A stretch of DNA of 64,000 nt from an uncultured Pelagibacteraceae bacterium (lineage in GTDB: Bacteria; Pseudomonadota; Alphaproteobacteria; Pelagibacterales; Pelagibacteraceae). Shown in pieces: positions 44,459 through 54,051 of the stretch. The DNA lies in NCBI GenBank assembly GCA_902569055.1, contig CACFSU010000003.1, positions 17,321 to 81,320 on the forward strand, given 5' to 3'. Under the pieces are notes generated by a model. The model searched no databases. It had not been told where the DNA came from and saw nothing but the letters and a program-made list of their open reading frames with translations. Both the position numbers and the translations under genes were made by a program. Numbering within the stretch: the stretch's first letter is position 1; each line of letters begins with the position of its first letter.

Positions 44459-45139
44459 CTATTTTAAAGAACTTATAAACTGTGATCTTGAAATTGGAAA
44501 ACTAATATTATTAGGTTTTAATATTGTTTTATCCAAATAATCACCTATAAGTTTTAAACCATTTAGTAAAATTTTTAAATCTTTAACAGGTTCAGATTTA
44601 TCAATTAAAAAATTTGGAACAATTTTTTTTTCAGTTGATGACTCAGCGAAATAAAAAATTTTATTATCAATAATTTTTTTGTTAGTTATAGATTTTAGTT
44701 CTAAATCATAACCTAAGATTTTTAAAAATTGTAATTCCCAATAAATGTAATCTTGAAGCCAATTATCTTTACAAATAATAGAATAAAATTCATCAATCAA
44801 ATCGTATATCATTATATTTTTTTGAGATTCAGCGGTTAATAGTTTAATTAAATTCATTGAAGAAGTAATACAATTTAGTTTTTGAAAATTATCAAAATAG
44901 ATAGGTGAATATGCTTTGAATATTTCAATTTTAAAATAACCAATTCTATTATCAGATTTTGAATTATAATTTAAAAATAATTGATTACCTAGTTGTAAAT
45001 AGTTCTTAATTTTTTTTGAAGTACCACCAAAAATTATACCAGATATTTTACCATGTTCCTTAGTATAAATTTCAGCAATTAAAGAATTTTCATTATATCT
45101 ATTTTTTGATAATAAAAAGCCTGTGTCGTCCCAAATCAT
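44459..45139 (-). CDS. recO: DNA repair protein RecO
   Basis: The 226-residue protein starts MIWDDTGFLLSKNRYNENSLIAEIYTKEHGKISGI, which is the RecO N-terminal OB fold (GFLLSKNRYNENSLI core), followed by helical region and no evident cysteine zinc site. RecO loads RecA with RecR. It overlaps rnc by 4 bases; era, usually between them, is missing. Confidence 0.88.
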   Translation of the reverse strand: MIWDDTGFLLSKNRYNENSLIAEIYTKEHGKISGIIFGGTSKKIKNYLQLGNQLFLNYNSKSDNRIGYFKIEIFKAYSPIYFDNFQKLNCITSSMNLIKLLTAESQKNIMIYDLIDEFYSIICKDNWLQDYIYWELQFLKILGYDLELKSITNKKIIDNKIFYFAESSTEKKIVPNFLIDKSEPVKDLKILLNGLKLIGDYLDKTILKPNNISFPISRSQFISSLK

Positions 45140-45807
45140 TTTTTTTCTATGTTATTGTTAAAGCATAAAATAGCTGCATTTTGTTCAGCATCTTTTTTTG
45201 ACTTACCTGCCGCTATGTATAATTTTGAATTTTGAAGCTTAACACCGACTTTAAAAGTTGGTTTATGTCTTGGTCCTGTGTTTGAAATAACTTTATAAGA
45301 GGGTAATTTTTTAAATTTTTTTAATGAAAATTCCTGTAATTTCGTTTTAGCATCAATTTCAGTAATCACACTTTCTTTAATTTTTTTTTTCCAGAGCTCC
45401 AAAATAATTTTTTCTACAATAGAAAAACCTTTATCTAAATATATTGAGCCAATTAAAGCTTCACAGCTATCTGCAATAACTTTATCTTCTATTTTAAAAT
45501 TTCGATTTTTTAAATTATATGTTAAAATAAACTTTTCTAATTCAATATCTTTCGCAATTATTAAACAAGTTTTTTTGTTAACTAAGGATGCAAATTTTTT
45601 ATCTAAGACTCCTTCTTTTTCATTTGGATAAATTTCTAATAGCTTTTTTGCTATAACCAATCCTAAAACTCTATCACCTAAAAATTCAATTTTCTCATTA
45701 TTATTAATTTTATTATAACTTTTGTGTGTTAAACTTTTAATCAATAAATTTTTATTTCTAAATTTTAAATTTAACTTCTTTTCAAGAATTGAGTAGTTAA
45801 TTTTCAT
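45136..45807 (-). CDS. rnc: Ribonuclease III
   Basis: The 223-residue protein has NEKIEFLGDRVLGLVIAKKL (signature), the EDKVIADSCEALIGSIYLDKG catalytic block and a C-terminal double-stranded RNA-binding domain from about residue 150 (AKTKLQEFSLKK to AGKSKKDAEQNAA). It processes rRNA precursors and structured mRNAs. It shares one base with lepB and overlaps recO by 4. Confidence 0.95.
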   Translation of the reverse strand: MKINYSILEKKLNLKFRNKNLLIKSLTHKSYNKINNNEKIEFLGDRVLGLVIAKKLLEIYPNEKEGVLDKKFASLVNKKTCLIIAKDIELEKFILTYNLKNRNFKIEDKVIADSCEALIGSIYLDKGFSIVEKIILELWKKKIKESVITEIDAKTKLQEFSLKKFKKLPSYKVISNTGPRHKPTFKVGVKLQNSKLYIAAGKSKKDAEQNAAILCFNNNIEKK

Positions 45808-46532
45808 TAAATAATTTTTTTGAAAAACCTATTTAATCTAATAGATTTGTGCCATTTCCAAAAAGCAAAAAAATTTCCAATAGATTTATCAGAAGAAAAA
45901 AAAATAAATTGGGCTTTACCAACTAAATTTTCTTTATGAACATAGAAAAAATAACGACTATCCTTAGAACAATCTCTATTATCACCCAAAAAAAAATAAT
46001 AATTTTCTGGAACTATGAATGGATCAGAATTTTGATATGGAAAATTCTTTAAATATACTGATTTATGTGTTTTTCCATTTGGAAGTTTTTCCTCAAATGT
46101 AAAAACATCGATGGTTGAGTTACCACAATAAATTTTATCTTTTCTTGATATTCTTGATTTTATAATTTCACTGTTGTTTAAATATAAATTAGAGTCTATA
46201 AATTGTAACTTGTCACCTGGTAAACCAATCAATCTTTTTATATAATCCGTTCTATTATCAGCAGGAGTTTTAAATACTATAACATCACCTCTATTAGGTT
46301 CGGAAAAAAAAATTCTATTTTTTAAAATTGGAGGACTAAATGGAAATGAATGTTTACTATATCCATAAGAATATTTAGTCACAAATAATCTATCTCCTAC
46401 TTGTAAAGTAGGTTCCATAGATGAAGATGGAATATAAAAAGGTTGAATTAATAAGGATCTTATGATCACAGCAATAATAAGTGCATAAAATAGTGTTTTT
46501 AAATTTTCAATTATTATTTTTTTATTAATCAT
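45807..46532 (-). CDS. lepB: Signal peptidase I
   Basis: The 241-residue membrane protease has one N-terminal transmembrane helix (LFYALIIAVIIRSLLI), the catalytic Ser38 in PSSSMEPTLQVGD and Lys99 in DYIKRLIGLPGD, followed by the GDNRDCSKDSRYFF box. It cleaves exported preproteins. It lies between acpS and rnc, as in other alphaproteobacteria. Confidence 0.97.
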   Translation of the reverse strand: MINKKIIIENLKTLFYALIIAVIIRSLLIQPFYIPSSSMEPTLQVGDRLFVTKYSYGYSKHSFPFSPPILKNRIFFSEPNRGDVIVFKTPADNRTDYIKRLIGLPGDKLQFIDSNLYLNNSEIIKSRISRKDKIYCGNSTIDVFTFEEKLPNGKTHKSVYLKNFPYQNSDPFIVPENYYFFLGDNRDCSKDSRYFFYVHKENLVGKAQFIFFSSDKSIGNFFAFWKWHKSIRLNRFFKKII

Positions 46533-46918
46533 TTTTTTGTTTGAATTAGAGTAAATGCTATTGAATAATCTTTTTCGTCAGAAATTGAAAGAAACAATTC
46601 AAAATTATTAAAATTCATCTTTTTTTTAATAAAATTTCTAATTTTTGAATTTATTAAATAAGATGGTTTACCAAATTTATTATTAAAAATTTGAATATCT
46701 CTAAAGTTGATACCATCACGAAAACCTGAGCCAATTGCTTTAACAAGTGACTCTTTTGCAGCAAATCTTTTAGAAAAATAATTAGTTTTATTTTGATTTT
46801 TTCTAGAATTTAAAATTTCATTCTTGCTAAAAGTGCGACTTATAAATTTTTTATTTTTTATTAAAGAATTAATTCTTTTATTATCTACAATATCAACACC
46901 TATACCAACTGTTTTCAT
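46529..46918 (-). CDS. acpS: Holo-[acyl-carrier-protein] synthase
   Basis: The 129-residue protein has VGIGVDIVDNKRINSLI and RFAAKESLVKAIGSGF, the metal and CoA binding motifs of AcpS. It attaches phosphopantetheine to acyl carrier protein. It overlaps lepB by 4 bases and shares one base with pdxJ. Confidence 0.95.
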   Translation of the reverse strand: MKTVGIGVDIVDNKRINSLIKNKKFISRTFSKNEILNSRKNQNKTNYFSKRFAAKESLVKAIGSGFRDGINFRDIQIFNNKFGKPSYLINSKIRNFIKKKMNFNNFELFLSISDEKDYSIAFTLIQTKK

Positions 46919-47634
46919 TAATTAATAATTTTTCTAAAATTTTTAATAACTTTACTCAAACCATAAAAAATAGATTCTCCTATTATAAAATGGCCAATAT
47001 TAAATTCTTCTATTTCTGGAATTTTAGATAATAATTTTGTGGACTTGTAATCTAAACCATGACCAGCATGCACTTCTATACCGATTAATTTTGCTAACTT
47101 TGAACATTTTTTTATCTTTAAAAATTCTTTGAAATAAACTTTATTTGACTTAACCAAATTTGAAAATGTGCCAGTATGTATTTCAATACAATCACTACCT
47201 AGTTCTTTAGATAATAATATATTTTTTAGGGTAGGATTAATAAATAAGCTAGTTCTTATATTAAGTTTTTTGAATTTATCTATAATTATTTTTATTTTTT
47301 TTTTATTATTTTTTAAATCTAATCCACCTTCAGTAGTTATTTCTTTTCGATTTTCAGGAACAATACAAACAAAATTTGGTTTAATTTTAATAGCATTAAT
47401 TATCATTTTATTTTTAGTTGAAATTTCTAAGTTAACTTTCAAACCTTTAATTGAACAAATTTTTTTTGCATCAATATCTTTTATATGTCTTCGGTCTTCT
47501 CTAAGATGTATTGTAACTGAGTTAATACCTTTTTTTTTAATAAATTTTGCAACAGAAATAGGACATGGATGAGCTTCACCTCTAGCATTTCTTATTGTTG
47601 CAACATGATCTATATTAACACCTAATCTTTTCAC
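46918..47634 (-). CDS. pdxJ: Pyridoxine 5'-phosphate synthase
   Basis: The 238-residue TIM-barrel protein starts LGVNIDHVATIRNARGEAHP, with ITIHLREDRRHI (here VTIHLREDRRHI), VCIVPENRKEITTEGG and GIEVHAGHGLDYK. It makes pyridoxine phosphate from deoxyxylulose phosphate and aminoacetone phosphate. PLP is used by the GlyA, MetY products nearby. The gene overlaps pyrE by 4 bases. Confidence 0.96.
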   Translation of the reverse strand: MKRLGVNIDHVATIRNARGEAHPCPISVAKFIKKKGINSVTIHLREDRRHIKDIDAKKICSIKGLKVNLEISTKNKMIINAIKIKPNFVCIVPENRKEITTEGGLDLKNNKKKIKIIIDKFKKLNIRTSLFINPTLKNILLSKELGSDCIEIHTGTFSNLVKSNKVYFKEFLKIKKCSKLAKLIGIEVHAGHGLDYKSTKLLSKIPEIEEFNIGHFIIGESIFYGLSKVIKNFRKIIN

Positions 47635-48218
47635 TTAGTAAATCTGCTTCCTGGAGTTGAAATTGGTATAGATCTTAAGCTCAAAGGTAATTGATTTTTT
47701 TTATAAATAGGTACTTTGATTTTCAAATGAGAAATAATTTTTTTTTTTATCTTTAAAGATTTTTTAGTTGATCTGTCAATTATTGATGCAAAACCAATTG
47801 ACTTTGCTTTAGCTTTATTGATTAATTTTACACATTCCATACTAGATTTGCCTGTAGTTATAACGTCCTCAATAATTAATACTCTGGAATTTTTTTTAAT
47901 AAAAAAACCTCGTCTAAGAGAAAATTTCCCGTCTGTTCTTTCACAAAAAATTGTCTCTTTTTTTAAAAGCTTTCCAATTTCATAACCTATTATAATACCT
48001 CCCATAGCTGGGGCTAAAATTAAATCAATTTTTTTAAAATTTTTTTTAATTTTACTTGCTAAAGATTTGCAAATTTTATCTGCGTAATTTGGAAAGCTTA
48101 AAAGTTTTGCACATTGGATATATTTAGGTGAATGTAATCCAGATGATAGAACAAAATGACCTTCTAACAATGCATTAGTTTTTTTTAAAATATCTAAGGA
48201 TTTTTTGTGTGAAAGCAT
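47631..48218 (-). CDS. pyrE: Orotate phosphoribosyltransferase
   Basis: The 195-residue protein has the PRPP-binding motif VLIIEDVITTGKSSMECV near residue 114 and AMGGIIIGYEIGKLLKK. SSGLHSPKYIQCAKLL is the orotate-side N-terminal loop. It converts orotate to OMP. The start lies within the last 44 bases of the rsh gene, a long overlap. Confidence 0.94.
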   Translation of the reverse strand: MLSHKKSLDILKKTNALLEGHFVLSSGLHSPKYIQCAKLLSFPNYADKICKSLASKIKKNFKKIDLILAPAMGGIIIGYEIGKLLKKETIFCERTDGKFSLRRGFFIKKNSRVLIIEDVITTGKSSMECVKLINKAKAKSIGFASIIDRSTKKSLKIKKKIISHLKIKVPIYKKNQLPLSLRSIPISTPGSRFTK

Positions 48219-49920
48219 TTCTTGTATTTTCGTGTCTAATTATTTTAAATTTTATACCTTTTTGTTTAAGCTGCGCAATAAAATTTGTAAAATTTTTAAG
48301 ATTAGTAATTATGAGTTGAAATTTAAAATTAATATAGTTTGGATTTTTTCCTGCCATAACCAAATTAGAAATATTGAGCTTATGATCTCCTATTAATGAA
48401 CTAATACTACCCAATTGACCCGGTTTATCTGGCAAAGATATCCATAAAGTAGTGTTATATTTTTTAACTTTTTGTTCTTTTTCCTCACCTTTATCATGCC
48501 AATATTTTCTTATAGCAGATCTTGCTTTACCGGTTTTAGTAACAGGTAGCCAGTGTAAAGATGGAGACTGATTTTTAGATGTTAGAATATTTACTCTATC
48601 TCCATTTCTTAATATAGTTTGAAGCTCTTTTTTATTACCATTAATTTCACAACCAATGGCAGTGTCACCCACTTTTGTATGGACAGCATAAGCAAAATCA
48701 ATTGGAGTAGCATTTTTTGGTAGTTTAATAACAGAACCTTTAGGAGTAAAACAAAAAACATTTTCTTGGAACATTTGTAGCTTTGTATATTCATATGAAT
48801 GTTCAGGATTTTCATTTTTTTCTATTATTTCTACTAAGTCTTTTAACCAATCATATTCTTTCCAAATTAAAGAATTAAATTTTTCTGATGATCTATATTT
48901 CCAATGTGATGCTATTCCTCTTTTGGCAAATTCATGCATTTGTGAAGTTCTAATTTGGATTTCAATTGGTTTTTTTAAGGAACCAATAACTGCAGTGTGA
49001 AGAGATTTATAGCCGTTAATTTTAGGCGAAGAAATATAATCTTTAAATTTACCAGGTATACAATTCCATTTTTTATGTAAAACACCAAGAGTTTGATAGC
49101 ATTCGTCAACAGAATCTAAAATTATTCTAAAACCAATAATATCAGTAATTTGTTCTAAAGAAACTCGTTTTTTTTGTAGTTTTCTCCAAATTGAAAAAGG
49201 AGTTTTTTCTCTTCCAAAAATATCAGCATTAATATTATTTTCATTTAATAAATTTTTTATTTCTAAAGATAAATTTTCAAAAATATCTTCTTTATCTTTT
49301 TTAATTTCATTAAGTCTGTTTAAAATTAATTTTCTTGCATCGTTGTTTAAAATTTCAAATGATAAATCTTCTAATTCGTCTCTAATACTATGAGTTCCCA
49401 TTCTGTCTGCTAATGGTGCATAAATTTCCATTGTTTCTTGAGAAATTCTTTTCCTTTTTTCTTCTTTCTCAATTGATTTAATTGTTCTCATGTTATGTAA
49501 ACGATCAGCTAATTTAACTAATAAAACTCTAATATCTTTTGAAGTAGCCAAAATAAGTTTTCGAAAATTTTCAGCCTTAGAATTAGCAGCAGCAGTATTT
49601 TCAAAAACAGAGATTTTTGTTACTCCATTAACTAATTCGGCGACCTCTTCACCAAACTCTCCTTTAATGGTTTCATATGTTGCAAACGTATCTTCAATTG
49701 TATCATGAAGTAGGCCTGTAGCAATTGTTGCTGAATCTAATTTAAGATCAGTTAAAATATTTGCAACTTCAATCGGGTGAATTGAATAAGGATCACCTGA
49801 AGCTCTCTTTTGGTTATGATGAGCTTTAACAGCAAAATTATAAGCTTTATTTAAACATTCTGAGTCTAAAAATTTATTATAAACTTTAACTTTATTTATT
49901 AAGTCATTCGAATTTAACAT
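48175..49920 (-). CDS. Bifunctional (p)ppGpp synthetase/hydrolase, shortened C-terminus
   Basis: The 581-residue RelA/SpoT homologue has an intact hydrolase HD domain (HHNQKRASGDPYSIHP, His72-Asp73 in LLHDTIEDT), a synthetase domain (GFRIILDSV, DYISSPKINGYKSLHT), a TGS domain (FTPKGSVIKLPKNATPIDFAYAVH) and a final ACT domain (SLPDKPGQLGSISSLIGDHK). The helical/zinc-finger region between TGS and ACT is very short, so the protein is well below the usual 700 or more residues. It mediates the stringent response. Confidence 0.95.
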   Translation of the reverse strand: MLNSNDLINKVKVYNKFLDSECLNKAYNFAVKAHHNQKRASGDPYSIHPIEVANILTDLKLDSATIATGLLHDTIEDTFATYETIKGEFGEEVAELVNGVTKISVFENTAAANSKAENFRKLILATSKDIRVLLVKLADRLHNMRTIKSIEKEEKRKRISQETMEIYAPLADRMGTHSIRDELEDLSFEILNNDARKLILNRLNEIKKDKEDIFENLSLEIKNLLNENNINADIFGREKTPFSIWRKLQKKRVSLEQITDIIGFRIILDSVDECYQTLGVLHKKWNCIPGKFKDYISSPKINGYKSLHTAVIGSLKKPIEIQIRTSQMHEFAKRGIASHWKYRSSEKFNSLIWKEYDWLKDLVEIIEKNENPEHSYEYTKLQMFQENVFCFTPKGSVIKLPKNATPIDFAYAVHTKVGDTAIGCEINGNKKELQTILRNGDRVNILTSKNQSPSLHWLPVTKTGKARSAIRKYWHDKGEEKEQKVKKYNTTLWISLPDKPGQLGSISSLIGDHKLNISNLVMAGKNPNYINFKFQLIITNLKNFTNFIAQLKQKGIKFKIIRHENTRNAFTQKILRYFKKN

Positions 49921-49944
49921 AGAGGGTCACATTATAACATTAAT

Positions 49945-50496
49945 TTAAATTTGTTTAATAGATCTAATATCTTTAATTGGTAAGGAAAAGATAAGTTTTT
50001 TAATATTTGTTTTAAATTTAGGATGTATCCAGCTTTTATTTATTTCGTATAGTGGAATCAAAACAAAATTCCTTTTATGCATTTTTTTATGAGGTATTGT
50101 AATATTACCTTTAATAATTCTTTTTTTATAATCAATAATATCTATATCACATTCTCTGGGAGAATTTTTTTTAGTTATTTTACGGCCTAAATGTTGTTCA
50201 ATTTTTTTAAAAATTGTTAATAATTTTTCAGGAAGTAAATTTGATTTAATTGAAATTATTATATTTAAAAACTTTGGTTTTTTTGGATCAGGCCAGGATA
50301 AAGTTTCGTAATAACTTGAGCTTTGAACAATATGTATTCCATTAAAATATAAAAGAAATTTGGTTAATTCGATATTATTAAATCGATTTCCAAGATTTGA
50401 ACCAATTCCTATATAAATAAGATTAGCTTGATTTTCTAATATATCTGGCTTTATCACGGTTCCAATCTCTATTTTTTTTTGTAGCTCTTTTATCAT
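49945..50496 (-). CDS. folK: 2-amino-4-hydroxy-6-hydroxymethyldihydropteridine pyrophosphokinase
   Basis: The protein shows [15 protein letters not shown], a YYET motif ([19 protein letters not shown]) and [10 protein letters not shown] plus the [16 protein letters not shown] block, all typical of HPPK. The ATG at 50496 gives a 28-residue leader and a 74-base overlap with smpB; a GTG at 50457 would shorten this to 35 bases and looks equally good. It acts in folate synthesis. It takes the place where rpoZ usually lies between smpB and rsh. Confidence 0.9.
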   Translation of the reverse strand: MIKELQKKIEIGTVIKPDILENQANLIYIGIGSNLGNRFNNIELTKFLLYFNGIHIVQSSSYYETLSWPDPKKPKFLNIIISIKSNLLPEKLLTIFKKIEQHLGRKITKKNSPRECDIDIIDYKKRIIKGNITIPHKKMHKRNFVLIPLYEINKSWIHPKFKTNIKKLIFSLPIKDIRSIKQI

Positions 50497-50893
50497 ATTT
50501 CTTTTTTCCTTTTCCTATACCTATTTCAATTTTTGCTTTACCTTTTTTAAAATACATTTTTGTTGGTACAATTGTAAGTCCATCTCTTTGTATTTTTCCA
50601 ATTAATTTATTTATCTCTCTTTTATTTAGTAATAATTTTCTTTCATCTGTAGGTTTATGATTTGAAATGCTAGCTTGTTTATATTTAGCAATATGAGAGT
50701 TTATTAATACTATTTCACCTTTTTTTTCAATTGCATAGGAATCAGCGATGTTAACTTTTCCTTCACGAACAGATTTTATTTCTGAACCTTTTAAAATTAT
50801 TCCAGCTTCTATAAAATCTTCAAAAAAATAATTAAAATTAGCTTTTCTATTTAAACAAATAATCTTTAAACCAGGAATGGTTTTTTTAGTCAT
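50423..50893 (-). CDS. smpB: SsrA-binding protein SmpB
   Basis: The 156-residue protein has the SmpB pattern: [41 protein letters not shown] (core [10 protein letters not shown]), [32 protein letters not shown] and a basic C-terminal tail. It delivers tmRNA to stalled ribosomes. No tmRNA gene is identified in this window. It starts at the dapA stop. Confidence 0.96.
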   Translation of the reverse strand: MTKKTIPGLKIICLNRKANFNYFFEDFIEAGIILKGSEIKSVREGKVNIADSYAIEKKGEIVLINSHIAKYKQASISNHKPTDERKLLLNKREINKLIGKIQRDGLTIVPTKMYFKKGKAKIEIGIGKGKKKYDKRATKKNRDWNRDKARYIRKSS

Positions 50894-51774
50894 TAAAGTA
50901 ATTTTGCTGACTGTAGAGATTTTTTAATTATTTCTTTCGTTTTTTCAGTTACATTTACCAAAGGTAGTCTAACAATATCATCACAAAGTCCTAATAATTT
51001 TGCTGCATACTTTACTGGACTTGGATTGCTTTCAACAAACATTGCATGATGCACTGGTTGTAAAATTGTATTTAATCTTTCCGCTTCTTTAATTTCACTA
51101 TTATTTTCTGATTTTGAAAATTTTTGAAAATCAGAACAAAGTTTTGGTGCAATATTGGCTGTAACACTTATAGCCCCTACTCCTCCTTTTTTATTAAATT
51201 CAAAAGCATTATCATCATTTCCCGTTAGTTGTAAAAAATCTTTACCGAGTTTTTTTAATGTTTCATCTACTCTACTTAAATCTCCAGTGGCATCTTTAAC
51301 GCCTATAATATTTTTTAATTCATATAGTCTTGCCATTGTATCAACAGACATGTCAATTACAGATCTGCCAGGTATATTATAAATTATAATTGGAATTCCA
51401 CATTTATCATTTATTGCTTTGTAATGCTGGTATAATCCTTCTTGAGTTGGTTTGTTGTAATAGGGCGTAACTATAAGAGCTCCATTTGCTCCAATTTTTT
51501 CTGCATGGGTTGTTAAAGATATTGCTTCTTCAGTCGAATTTGATCCTGTGCCTGCAAAGACAGGTAATTTACTTTTGCTTTCTTTTACACAAAGTTCAAT
51601 CACTTTTTCATGCTCAGCATGACTTAAAGTGGGTGATTCACCGGTTGTTCCAGCTGGAACAAGGCCATTTGTGCCATTTTCGATATGAAAATGAATCAAC
51701 TTGATATAAGTTTCCTCATCAAGTTTATTATTTTTAAACGGAGTGACTAAAGCTACATTTGAACCTTTAAACAT
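50893..51774 (-). CDS. dapA: 4-hydroxy-tetrahydrodipicolinate synthase
   Basis: The 293-residue class I aldolase has [34 protein letters not shown] (Tyr) and [16 protein letters not shown] (Schiff-base lysine). It starts the lysine and meso-diaminopimelate branch, feeding the peptidoglycan enzymes coded in the same window. It overlaps smpB by one base and diverges from the slt gene across 42 bases. Confidence 0.97.
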   Translation of the reverse strand: MFKGSNVALVTPFKNNKLDEETYIKLIHFHIENGTNGLVPAGTTGESPTLSHAEHEKVIELCVKESKSKLPVFAGTGSNSTEEAISLTTHAEKIGANGALIVTPYYNKPTQEGLYQHYKAINDKCGIPIIIYNIPGRSVIDMSVDTMARLYELKNIIGVKDATGDLSRVDETLKKLGKDFLQLTGNDDNAFEFNKKGGVGAISVTANIAPKLCSDFQKFSKSENNSEIKEAERLNTILQPVHHAMFVESNPSPVKYAAKLLGLCDDIVRLPLVNVTEKTKEIIKKSLQSAKLL

Positions 51775-51816
51775 AAATACTTATAACATAATTTATTGAT
51801 TCACATAATAAAGATT

Positions 51817-54039
51817 ATGCGTAAAAAATTATTATTTTTTGTTAGTTGCATTTTTTTTTCTACCCTAAATTTTGAGTATTTGTTTGCTAATGAAAAAAAT
51901 TTAATACCTTTAAAAAAACCTCTATTAACTGAAGAAGAAATTAAAGAGAAAGTTTCTTTAAATTTATTAAAACCTTTGCCTAAACCAAAAAAAGAAATTT
52001 TAACTCAAGAATCTAAAAAAATAACTGAAAATCAACAAACATATAAAAAACCAAAATTTTTATTACCTAAGAAAAAACCTATAATTGCTAGAATAAATAA
52101 GAAAAACAAAATCATTTCATCAAAATATTATAGAAAAAAAGATGTTTCCATAGCGAAAAAAGCTATAAATGAAATGAAAAAATCCAATTGGACTAGTGCA
52201 TTAAAAATATCAAAAAAAGCTAGGGATAAATCTATTTATAATTTTATCCAATGGAAGCATTTATTAACAAGTGGTAACAATGCATCGTTCTATGATTATT
52301 TAACTTTTATTAAAAAAAATGAAAATTATCCAAGAATTAATAGATTAAGATATCTAGCAGAACATAAATTATCTAATAATAAAATAACCCCAAATAAAAT
52401 TATTGCCTGGTATGATCAAAAAGGACCTCTTAGTGGTTACGGTAAAATGATTCTAGGTGAAAGCTATATATTAACTGGAAATAATAATTTAGGAATTAGT
52501 TTGATTAAGGAGGGTTGGATTACTGCAGATTTAAGCAAATCTGAATTAAAATTTTTTAGAAAAAAATTTAAAAAGTACTTAAACGCTAATGACTATATCA
52601 AAAGAGCAGATTATTTAGCTTGGAATAATAAGTATTGGGATTTGAAAAGATTATTACGTTATTTACCCAAAGATTATCAGCTTTTATATAATGCTCGGCA
52701 ACTTTTAATGAGTAAATCTTATGGAGTAGATCAAGCTATTAAACAAGTGCCAATAAAGTTTAAGAATGATGCTGGATTAAATTATGATAGATTAAAATGG
52801 AGAAGAAAAAGAGGAAGAGTTGATAGCTCAGTTGAAATTCTAATTAAAACCAAAAATACTAAAGAATATTTAGTCAGACCTGATAAATGGTGGACTGAAC
52901 GTGAGATAATTTCAAGATCACTAATTTACAAAAAAAAATATGAATTAGCTTACAAAATTGCAAGTAATCATGCAATGACAGAAGGGCCAGATTTTGCTGA
53001 AGCTGAATGGATGAGTGGTTGGATAGCATTAAGTTTTTTAGATGACCCATTATTAGCAAAAGATCATTTTGAAAATTTTTATAACAATGTAAGTTATCCT
53101 ATTAGTACTTCAAGAGGAGGATATTGGTTAGGTAAAACTTATAAAAAATTAGGTAATAATGAGCTATCTTCTAAATGGTTTAATGAAGCAGCAAATTATC
53201 TAACAACTTATTACGGACAATTAGCCTTCTTAGAATTAAATCCAAATAATAACTTTGAACTTTCAAAGGATATAGAAGTAAATAAAAAATATAGAGATTA
53301 TTTTTTCCAAAAAGAATTAGTTAAAGTTGTTTATTTATTAGACGCTTTAAATGAGGACAAATATACAAAACATATATTAAGACATTTAGCCAATGATAAT
53401 ATTAATAGTGGTAGTGAAATTTTAGCAGCAGAATTATCAACAAATATTGGAAGATTTGATTTTGCAATACAAATTTCAAAATTAGCTTCATACCAAAAAA
53501 GATTTCATAATAAATTCAACTACCCCATAATTAGTACACCTAAATATATAAATGGAAGAAAAATTCCCAATAGTGCCTTTATTCTATCAATTATAAGACA
53601 GGAAAGTGAGTTTGATTTAAGTGCGAATAGTCACGCAGGAGCTAAAGGATTAATGCAATTGATGCCCTACACTGCTAAAATAGTAGCTAAACAATCCAGA
53701 CTCCCTTATTCAAAATCAAGATTAACAACAGACCCTGAATATAATATTAATTTAGGTTCTTATTATATTGCTGGTCTTATATTAAATTATGATGGAGCAT
53801 ACCCTTTTGCTATAGCGGCTTATAACGCTGGACCTAAAAGAGTTAAGTATTGGAAAAAAATAAATAAAAATCCACAGAAAAAACAAATTAATTATGTTGA
53901 TTGGATAGAACTTATAAAATTCAGAGAAACTCGAAATTATGTACAACGTGTTTTAGAAAATTATAACGTTTATAGATATATTCTTGAACAAAAACCAATA
54001 AAAATGAAAAATTTTTTCAAAGACGATCCTCTTTTTTAA
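51817..54039 (+). CDS. Soluble lytic transglycosylase, Slt70 type
   Basis: With the start at 51817 the product is 740 residues with a normal signal peptide (RKKLLFFVSCIFFSTLNFEYLFA); the longer frame from 51796 would add seven residues in front. A Lys-rich linker (about 25-110) leads to an alpha-superhelical domain with Slt-type repeats, and a C-terminal catalytic domain has the Glu in ILSIIRQESEFDLSANSHAGAKGLMQLMP and IAAYNAGPKRVKYW (core motifs ESEFD, GLMQLMP, AYNAGP). It cleaves glycan strands in the periplasm. Confidence 0.93.
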   Translation: MRKKLLFFVSCIFFSTLNFEYLFANEKNLIPLKKPLLTEEEIKEKVSLNLLKPLPKPKKEILTQESKKITENQQTYKKPKFLLPKKKPIIARINKKNKIISSKYYRKKDVSIAKKAINEMKKSNWTSALKISKKARDKSIYNFIQWKHLLTSGNNASFYDYLTFIKKNENYPRINRLRYLAEHKLSNNKITPNKIIAWYDQKGPLSGYGKMILGESYILTGNNNLGISLIKEGWITADLSKSELKFFRKKFKKYLNANDYIKRADYLAWNNKYWDLKRLLRYLPKDYQLLYNARQLLMSKSYGVDQAIKQVPIKFKNDAGLNYDRLKWRRKRGRVDSSVEILIKTKNTKEYLVRPDKWWTEREIISRSLIYKKKYELAYKIASNHAMTEGPDFAEAEWMSGWIALSFLDDPLLAKDHFENFYNNVSYPISTSRGGYWLGKTYKKLGNNELSSKWFNEAANYLTTYYGQLAFLELNPNNNFELSKDIEVNKKYRDYFFQKELVKVVYLLDALNEDKYTKHILRHLANDNINSGSEILAAELSTNIGRFDFAIQISKLASYQKRFHNKFNYPIISTPKYINGRKIPNSAFILSIIRQESEFDLSANSHAGAKGLMQLMPYTAKIVAKQSRLPYSKSRLTTDPEYNINLGSYYIAGLILNYDGAYPFAIAAYNAGPKRVKYWKKINKNPQKKQINYVDWIELIKFRETRNYVQRVLENYNVYRYILEQKPIKMKNFFKDDPLF

Positions 54040-54051
54040 TATAGATAAAGA

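Noticed and set aside
47168..47572. Plus-strand hydrophobic frame of 134 codons opposite pdxJ
   Set aside because: Antisense to pdxJ; the hydrophobicity results from AT-rich complement codons.
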